Shown here: piece by piece, positions 44,195 to 48,525 of the stretch
How positions within the stretch are numbered: position 1 is the first letter of the stretch
Layout of the letters: each line of letters begins with the position of its first letter
DNA from: Chloroflexota bacterium
GTDB taxonomy: Bacteria > Chloroflexota > Anaerolineae > JAAEKA01
Assembly: GCA_034717495.1 (NCBI GenBank)
Contig: JAYELL010000101.1
Coordinates: 90,659-139,183, forward strand
Direction: 5' to 3'
DNA length: 48,525 nt
Program-made: the position numbers and the translations under genes
Notes under the pieces: generated by a model
What the model was told of the DNA's origin: nothing
Database searches by the model: none
The model's input: only the letters and a program-made list of their open reading frames with translations

Positions 44195-46173
44195 AGTTTA
44201 ACCACACCTCTTTCAGCCAATGCCTGAAAATAGGCCAGCACCCGTTCCCCGCTTGCCACGCCGGTCTCCAGTTGGACGCGATCGGCGATTTCTGCAACGG
44301 TCAACTGCCCATCGGCCCAATACTCTGCCAGGGTTCGCGCAGTCCACGAGGCGCGCCCTGCACCCATAGTCTCTTGCCAGAAGGCATCCCGTTCCTCTTC
44401 GGATAGTTTTGCCATCAGATCAAAAAAGGAGATCGGGCCGCGGTAGAGGCGTTCCGGTACGAGCTGGCAGGCCTCCGCGCGCCATGGCTGCTCCTCGACC
44501 ACATCTGGCAGTTCCGACCCGCCCAATACGCGCAGTTGTCGCTCGATCACCTCCGTGGCGCGCGCTAACCCGTCGCCGGCAGATTCCTGCAGGAAGTCCA
44601 CCTGCTCCTGGATCAGCTCGGCCCCTGCGGGCCACAGACGCAGGATCGTATGGAGGGCCGCGGAACCTCGATCGGTTAAGTAGGGAATCGCCCGTTGAAG
44701 CTCCTGGTGGATCTGCGCCAGCGCCTCCTGCGACTCGGCCGACAGAGCCTTGCTTATGGCTGCCTGGGCATGATTCTGGATATTTTCCTGGTAATCGGCG
44801 ACGGTAGCGTAGATCAACCAGATGGCCTCGCTAGATCCCATGGTGGCGATGCCGTAGGCATAGGCAGCCGCCAGGGAGCCTGCGCGGGCCAACCACTGGG
44901 GATCGACCCTGTCCAGCGTATCGGCGGATGTGTGATAAAAGCGGTCGGGCCACTGGATCAGCATGGGGGTCGGGATGCCCACGGTGGGATCGCTGAGGAT
45001 GTAGTGGTCGCTGCCGCCGGAGAAGGGTACAACGGCGTGACGGAGAAGGCTGATGGGCTTTTCCTCGTTTCCTTCCTGGTCCAGGAGCAATTGCCAGAGC
45101 TGTTTCAGCAGCACCGGCGCAAAGGAGGCCATGGCATCAGGGGGTTCCTCGATGTTAAACGTGCTCCGGCATTGTTCCTGGTCCTGGCCCACCATATCCA
45201 GGTTGATGGCCGCCAGGGTACGCGGGATTCGCTCCTCATGGCTTGCCAGGTAGATGTAGGTGCCGCTCATTTCCGGGACCCAGATGAAGCGGATGCCATG
45301 GGAGGGCGGGGCCAATTCTCCCTGGTCGATGAGCCGTTGCAGGGTGGCCGCGATCTCCAGATTGGCCGCCGCTCCCGAGGCGTTGTCGTTGGCCGATGGC
45401 TGGGGATGACAGAGATGGGAGACGATCAGGACTTCCTGGTCGTTCTTGCCGGGGATGAAGGCAGACACTATCTCAATCTCGCCGTCAAAGATATGGCTTT
45501 CTACGCGGGCTTTCACCTGAAAGGGCGCGGAATCGCGCAGGCGCTGACCCTGGCGCGGCGTTAAAACAAAACCAAAACAACAAGGCGGCCACTCGGCTCC
45601 CCACCAGAAGGAAGTGTATTGGCGGGCGTCGGGCAGATCCAACGGGCCGCGCCCCGGTGCCGTCGCTGCCATGCCGTCGAACAGGATGCCTGCTGCGCCG
45701 CGCCGCCGGACTGCCATATCGACGACCCGTTGAAGGTTTCCGTTGGTCAAAACGATCTTGCCTTCAACCTCAAGGTCCTGGTAGTGCGCGTCCTGGGTGC
45801 CATCCTCCAGCACCACTACCTCGAAAGTTCCGTCGATGGCAGTGCTGCGCTGGATCAGGGAGATCGGAACGGCGTTGTAGTCACAGAGCCGCTCGATAAA
45901 CTGGTCATCCTTGATCAGATCCAGCGTCCCGTGGCTGCAGGACCACTCCTGAAAGGTGGTCAAGGTCCAGAACCTGGCCTTGTTGTCGGCCGGAACGACC
46001 TGAAGCTCAGTGTCAAGCCCCGCGGCCTGCAGTTGAGCGTAGACATATTGGGCCGCCTCGCGGTAACCGGGGCTGGCCTGGATTCGATGAAAACGGCTAA
46101 TGGCAGCCACATGGTGTTTGGCTGCATCACCAGAGTACGCCTGTCGAATGGAACTGAGTTGTGATTCAAACAT
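44191..46173 (-). CDS. M28-type zinc aminopeptidase-like protein with winged-helix-like C-terminus
   Basis: A 660-residue protein with no signal peptide. The peptidase core (about 20-440) follows the M28 pattern: SHLCHPQPSANDNASGAA, WVPEMSGTYI, AINLDMVGQD and FYHTSADTLDRVDP supply His, Asp, Glu, Asp and His zinc ligands. A PA-like region lies between (EGKIVLTNGNLQRVVDMAVR). The final 60 residues (EYWADGQLTVAEIADRVQLE and AYFQALAERGVVKL) look like a small winged-helix domain similar to PqqD. It resembles families annotated as M28 or DUF4910. It is coupled to the PHP gene and follows the Nudix gene by 27 bases. The substrate is unknown. Confidence 0.82.
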   Translation of the reverse strand: MFESQLSSIRQAYSGDAAKHHVAAISRFHRIQASPGYREAAQYVYAQLQAAGLDTELQVVPADNKARFWTLTTFQEWSCSHGTLDLIKDDQFIERLCDYNAVPISLIQRSTAIDGTFEVVVLEDGTQDAHYQDLEVEGKIVLTNGNLQRVVDMAVRRRGAAGILFDGMAATAPGRGPLDLPDARQYTSFWWGAEWPPCCFGFVLTPRQGQRLRDSAPFQVKARVESHIFDGEIEIVSAFIPGKNDQEVLIVSHLCHPQPSANDNASGAAANLEIAATLQRLIDQGELAPPSHGIRFIWVPEMSGTYIYLASHEERIPRTLAAINLDMVGQDQEQCRSTFNIEEPPDAMASFAPVLLKQLWQLLLDQEGNEEKPISLLRHAVVPFSGGSDHYILSDPTVGIPTPMLIQWPDRFYHTSADTLDRVDPQWLARAGSLAAAYAYGIATMGSSEAIWLIYATVADYQENIQNHAQAAISKALSAESQEALAQIHQELQRAIPYLTDRGSAALHTILRLWPAGAELIQEQVDFLQESAGDGLARATEVIERQLRVLGGSELPDVVEEQPWRAEACQLVPERLYRGPISFFDLMAKLSEEERDAFWQETMGAGRASWTARTLAEYWADGQLTVAEIADRVQLETGVASGERVLAYFQALAERGVVKL

Positions 46174-46200
46174 GGCAAGGTTCTTTCGGGTAGATTACTA

Positions 46201-46707
46201 TCAGTTGGCCAGTGATTCCTGCCATCTGAGGAGGATTTGACGGGTTGATTGGAAAGCCACGTCTTCCCAGGGGATCTCTGGGGCCGCAAACCAGCGGGCC
46301 TCGCTCACGTCATCCTGGGCCTGCAGAGTGCCTGAGAGCACGTGGCCCCCAAAGATCATGATAAAACCAGCCTTGTTGGGATGGGCGATGGGTTGCATGT
46401 CGATGATGCCATCCAGGGCAACGGTCAGGCCTGTTTCCTCTTGAGTTTCGCGGACCGCCGCCTCAGCTGGTAGTTCGCCGATCTCGACAAAACCCGCCGG
46501 CAATGCCCAATAACCGATACGAGGAATGACGGCCCGCCGTACCAGAAGGACCCGGCCTTCATCGCTCACCAGTACTGAAACGGCAACCTTTGGGTCCTGG
46601 AAATGGATAAACCCACAGGCGTCGCAGACCCGGCGATCGCGGCCCGAGGCCTCTTTAGTGACCAGAGCCTGGCCACAGCGCGGGCAGAAGTTGTACTCGA
46701 CTTTCAC
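46201..46707 (-). CDS. Zinc-ribbon Nudix hydrolase
   Basis: A 168-residue hydrolase. An N-terminal zinc ribbon has C8, C11, C28 and C31 (CPRC and CDAC). The Nudix box GFVEIGELPAEAAVRETQEE (then TGL) fits G-x5-E-x7-R-E-U-x-E-E-x-G-U. The layout resembles NADH pyrophosphatase-like proteins without the SQPWPFPxS motif, so the substrate is a nucleoside diphosphate derivative of unknown kind. GTG start. Nine bases after the UroD-family gene; probably the same transcript. Confidence 0.9.
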   Translation of the reverse strand: MKVEYNFCPRCGQALVTKEASGRDRRVCDACGFIHFQDPKVAVSVLVSDEGRVLLVRRAVIPRIGYWALPAGFVEIGELPAEAAVRETQEETGLTVALDGIIDMQPIAHPNKAGFIMIFGGHVLSGTLQAQDDVSEARWFAAPEIPWEDVAFQSTRQILLRWQESLAN

Positions 46708-46716
46708 TGTTGAGAA

Positions 46717-47706
46717 TTAATCCTGGCTGATCTCGACGCTCTCGCGGGCCGCCCGCAAGTTGCTCAAGGGAGAATTGGTCATGGCGACACAGCCGGTGGA
46801 CAGGATCAGGCGGCGTCCCCTGGTCTGAGATATGGCGTCGGCGGCCTCGGAACGGACATCCTCCGGCGAACCGGTCTGCACCGTCCAGCGATTGAGCCCC
46901 CCGGAGACGGCCCCCGAGAACTGTTTGGCACCCTCTGCCAGACTCGGCCCGGACTCGCGGTCATGCCAATTGACAGCCTGCACCGGGTAGTCGGTAAAGA
47001 GGTCGAAGTAGACATCGTGACCATGGATGTGCAGCATGTTGAACCAGAAATCGCCGGTCGCCTCCAGTATCTGAAGATCGAAGGGCTTGCCGAAGTGTTG
47101 ATATTCTTCACGGCTCAAGCGACTGGCGTCGGCGAGTTGAGCGGCGTAGAAGACCCCGTCGATGCCAGTGGCCTTCAGGGCACCGAGGTAGCGCAGGATG
47201 CTGGCGGATATCGTCTCGAACCCTGCCAATACGGCCTCGGGATGATGCCGAAGATGGGGCAACAGATTGGCCCCCGCCAGGTTTTTGGCCTGGGCGAGGG
47301 GGCTAAAGATGGTCATGATAATGGGCACGTCATCGCCGATGGCCTGGCAGACAAGCTTGGCACCTTGTCTGACTGTAGCAAGGTAGTCGCTGGCCGGATC
47401 AAGCTCGGGCAAGCGGTACCAGTCCTCGGGAGAGTCGATCACGGTGCTCCGGTAGGCGCGGGTGCCCTCGTCCCCACCGGACCAGCAGGTGTTTATGCCC
47501 CAGTCTTGAAGGCAGTAGGCGCTGGACGGGGTCAATTTGATCAGATCAAAATCAAAGGTCTGTTGCCAATGAAGGTGGGCGGCAGCGAAGTCCTCGGCCC
47601 GTTGATCATCGCCTGGCCAGTGCCGCCACAGCGCAACCGCCGGGCGATCCACTGGTTCGCCGGCTATCGTTGCTCGAACACGTTCATATTTGCTCATCGA
47701 AGTCAT
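46717..47706 (-). CDS. Uroporphyrinogen decarboxylase-family protein
   Basis: A 329-residue protein of the UroD superfamily, a TIM-barrel class that includes HemE and the corrinoid-dependent methyltransferases MtaA/MtbA. Typical parts: YERVRATIAGEPVDRPAVAL, WGINTCW, MTIFSPLAQAKNLAG, DGVFYAAQLADA, LHIHGHDVYFDLF and AVSGGLNRWTVQTGSPEDV, then LILSTGCVAM. True HemE motifs at the N-terminus are not present, so a methyltransferase or uncharacterised relative is more likely. The second in-frame ATG at 47697 is an alternative start. Confidence 0.85.
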   Translation of the reverse strand: MTSMSKYERVRATIAGEPVDRPAVALWRHWPGDDQRAEDFAAAHLHWQQTFDFDLIKLTPSSAYCLQDWGINTCWSGGDEGTRAYRSTVIDSPEDWYRLPELDPASDYLATVRQGAKLVCQAIGDDVPIIMTIFSPLAQAKNLAGANLLPHLRHHPEAVLAGFETISASILRYLGALKATGIDGVFYAAQLADASRLSREEYQHFGKPFDLQILEATGDFWFNMLHIHGHDVYFDLFTDYPVQAVNWHDRESGPSLAEGAKQFSGAVSGGLNRWTVQTGSPEDVRSEAADAISQTRGRRLILSTGCVAMTNSPLSNLRAARESVEISQD

Positions 47707-47740
47707 CTTGTTGCCCTCGTGGAATTATGTGTACCCAGGT

Positions 47741-48466
47741 CTATTCTTCGACGTAGCCCTCGATGGTCAACACCGTAACCGGCGCTTGCCCTCCCGTAGG
47801 GTCGGTGAAGAAATACACCACCGGAAAGCGATATACCAGCTCCCGCTCCTGGGGAAATTCCGGTCCCTCGATACGCCAGATGATGCGGTCGTTGTTGATA
47901 TCATAGCCAAACAGGTGAATCGGCTGGTCGCTGAATTGGGCAGCGTCCGCGTCGAGTGAGGCGCTGGATTGTTGGAAATCGGACCTGGCGACCCGGGACC
48001 AGTCGTAGCCGGCAAGTGCTTCTGACTGGCGGTCGAGTTCTTGCTGAACAGCGGCGCGATTGGCATCCTCATCCCAATCCAGGGGATGCCATTGCTCGAC
48101 GGTGAGTTGTCCATCACTGGCTATGCCGGAGACCTCGATCAACAGGGGCCCGGAAGCATCCAGCGAAAGTGGATAGGTCCTGCACTTCAGCTGGCCTGCA
48201 TCGGTGTGGCAAACCTTGAATGTATTAGCGCCATACTCGCCATAGAGGCCACGTACCACGACAGGGCCGTCGGGCAATGGCTTTGCCAGGGTTGCGAAGC
48301 TCATTTCAGGCGCTTCGATAAACAATTCAGGCTGCATTGTCTCGGCGGGGACAGGATACATTTCTTTCGTGACAAACACGGGATTGGACGCGCAAGCAGT
48401 CAAAAAGAGGACCAGAATCAGCAAGACAAAGGTCGCTCGACCGGTAACGGCTGGGCTTCTGAACAT
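47741..48466 (-). CDS. Lipoprotein of unknown function
   Basis: A 241-residue lipoprotein: signal peptide FVLLILVLFLTAC with a clear lipobox. The rest (about 30-241) is beta-rich with no recognised family (PDGPVVVRGLYGEYGANTFK, LLIEVSGIASDGQLTVEQWH, VVYFFTDPTGGQ). GGAGGT stands six bases before the ATG. It seems monocistronic, with its own promoter at the window edge. Function unknown. Confidence 0.78.
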   Translation of the reverse strand: MFRSPAVTGRATFVLLILVLFLTACASNPVFVTKEMYPVPAETMQPELFIEAPEMSFATLAKPLPDGPVVVRGLYGEYGANTFKVCHTDAGQLKCRTYPLSLDASGPLLIEVSGIASDGQLTVEQWHPLDWDEDANRAAVQQELDRQSEALAGYDWSRVARSDFQQSSASLDADAAQFSDQPIHLFGYDINNDRIIWRIEGPEFPQERELVYRFPVVYFFTDPTGGQAPVTVLTIEGYVEE

Positions 48467-48512
48467 ATGGGACCTCCGAGAATCGAGGCAGGTTTATGTA
48501 CCGCAAAAAACG

Positions 48513-48521
48513 ATGATAGCA
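48513..48521 (-). promoter_or_regulatory. Extended -10 promoter of the lipoprotein gene
   Basis: Minus strand TGCTATCAT, an extended -10 (TGn plus TATCAT, 48518-48513). The -35 lies beyond the window edge. Predicted start is near 48506, about 40 bases before the ATG. Confidence 0.5.
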
Positions 48522-48525
48522 CAAA

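Overview
The window looks like a chromosomal piece of a Chloroflexota bacterium (Anaerolineae/Caldilineae-like); this is inferred, as there is no rRNA or taxonomic marker. The grounds are several secreted proteins with long Pro/Thr linkers, lipoproteins and sortase-like machinery with no outer-membrane genes, DUF4012 and DUF2723 envelope proteins, and groES-groEL under a CIRCE operator. No transposase, integrase, CRISPR array, tRNA or rRNA was seen. GTG and TTG starts are common.

Layout. 1-860: an intergenic inverted repeat and a secreted HEAT-repeat protein (minus strand). 1387-5556: a two-component system (cytosolic GAF-PAS histidine kinase and OmpR-type regulator), then a TGS/uridine-kinase-like P-loop protein. 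5710-22173: a long plus-strand envelope/exopolysaccharide block: lipoprotein sortase, Wzz/BY-kinase, flippase-like membrane protein, a GT2 plus phosphoglycosyltransferase fusion, two related glycoside-hydrolase-like secreted proteins, a DUF11 surface protein, a DUF2723 glycosyltransferase, DUF4012, an FN3 surface protein and a B12-binding radical SAM enzyme. Many of these genes overlap or nearly touch, so they are probably co-transcribed.

22124-24001 (minus strand) is the most novel part. A strong promoter precedes a PqqD-like protein, a 41-residue precursor with a lasso-type RiPP leader and an excellent Shine-Dalgarno site, and an HPr-kinase-like P-loop protein. The leader matches the lasso consensus spacing exactly, but the presumed core has no acidic residue at position 7-9 and no asparagine-synthetase-like cyclase or transglutaminase-like leader peptidase is in the window. 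It is either an unusual or incomplete lasso locus, or a different RiPP class using a lasso-type leader.

24289-30902: two gingipain-type (C25) cysteine peptidases flank an FN3 / Pro-Thr-linker / C-terminal-membrane protein. 31104-32935: an ABC-2 exporter pair (minus). 33046-39532: two tail-to-tail secreted hydrolase-like proteins share a catalytic-type core but carry different C-terminal modules (DNRLRE, CBM9-like and dockerin, versus a YncE-like beta-propeller). 39724-41945: groES-groEL with terminator, CIRCE and promoter. 42006-48466 (minus): a membrane-anchored TPR protein, PHP phosphoesterase, M28-type peptidase with a winged-helix-like C-terminus, zinc-ribbon Nudix hydrolase, UroD-family protein and a lipoprotein.

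All domain names come from reading motifs by eye; no database search was possible.
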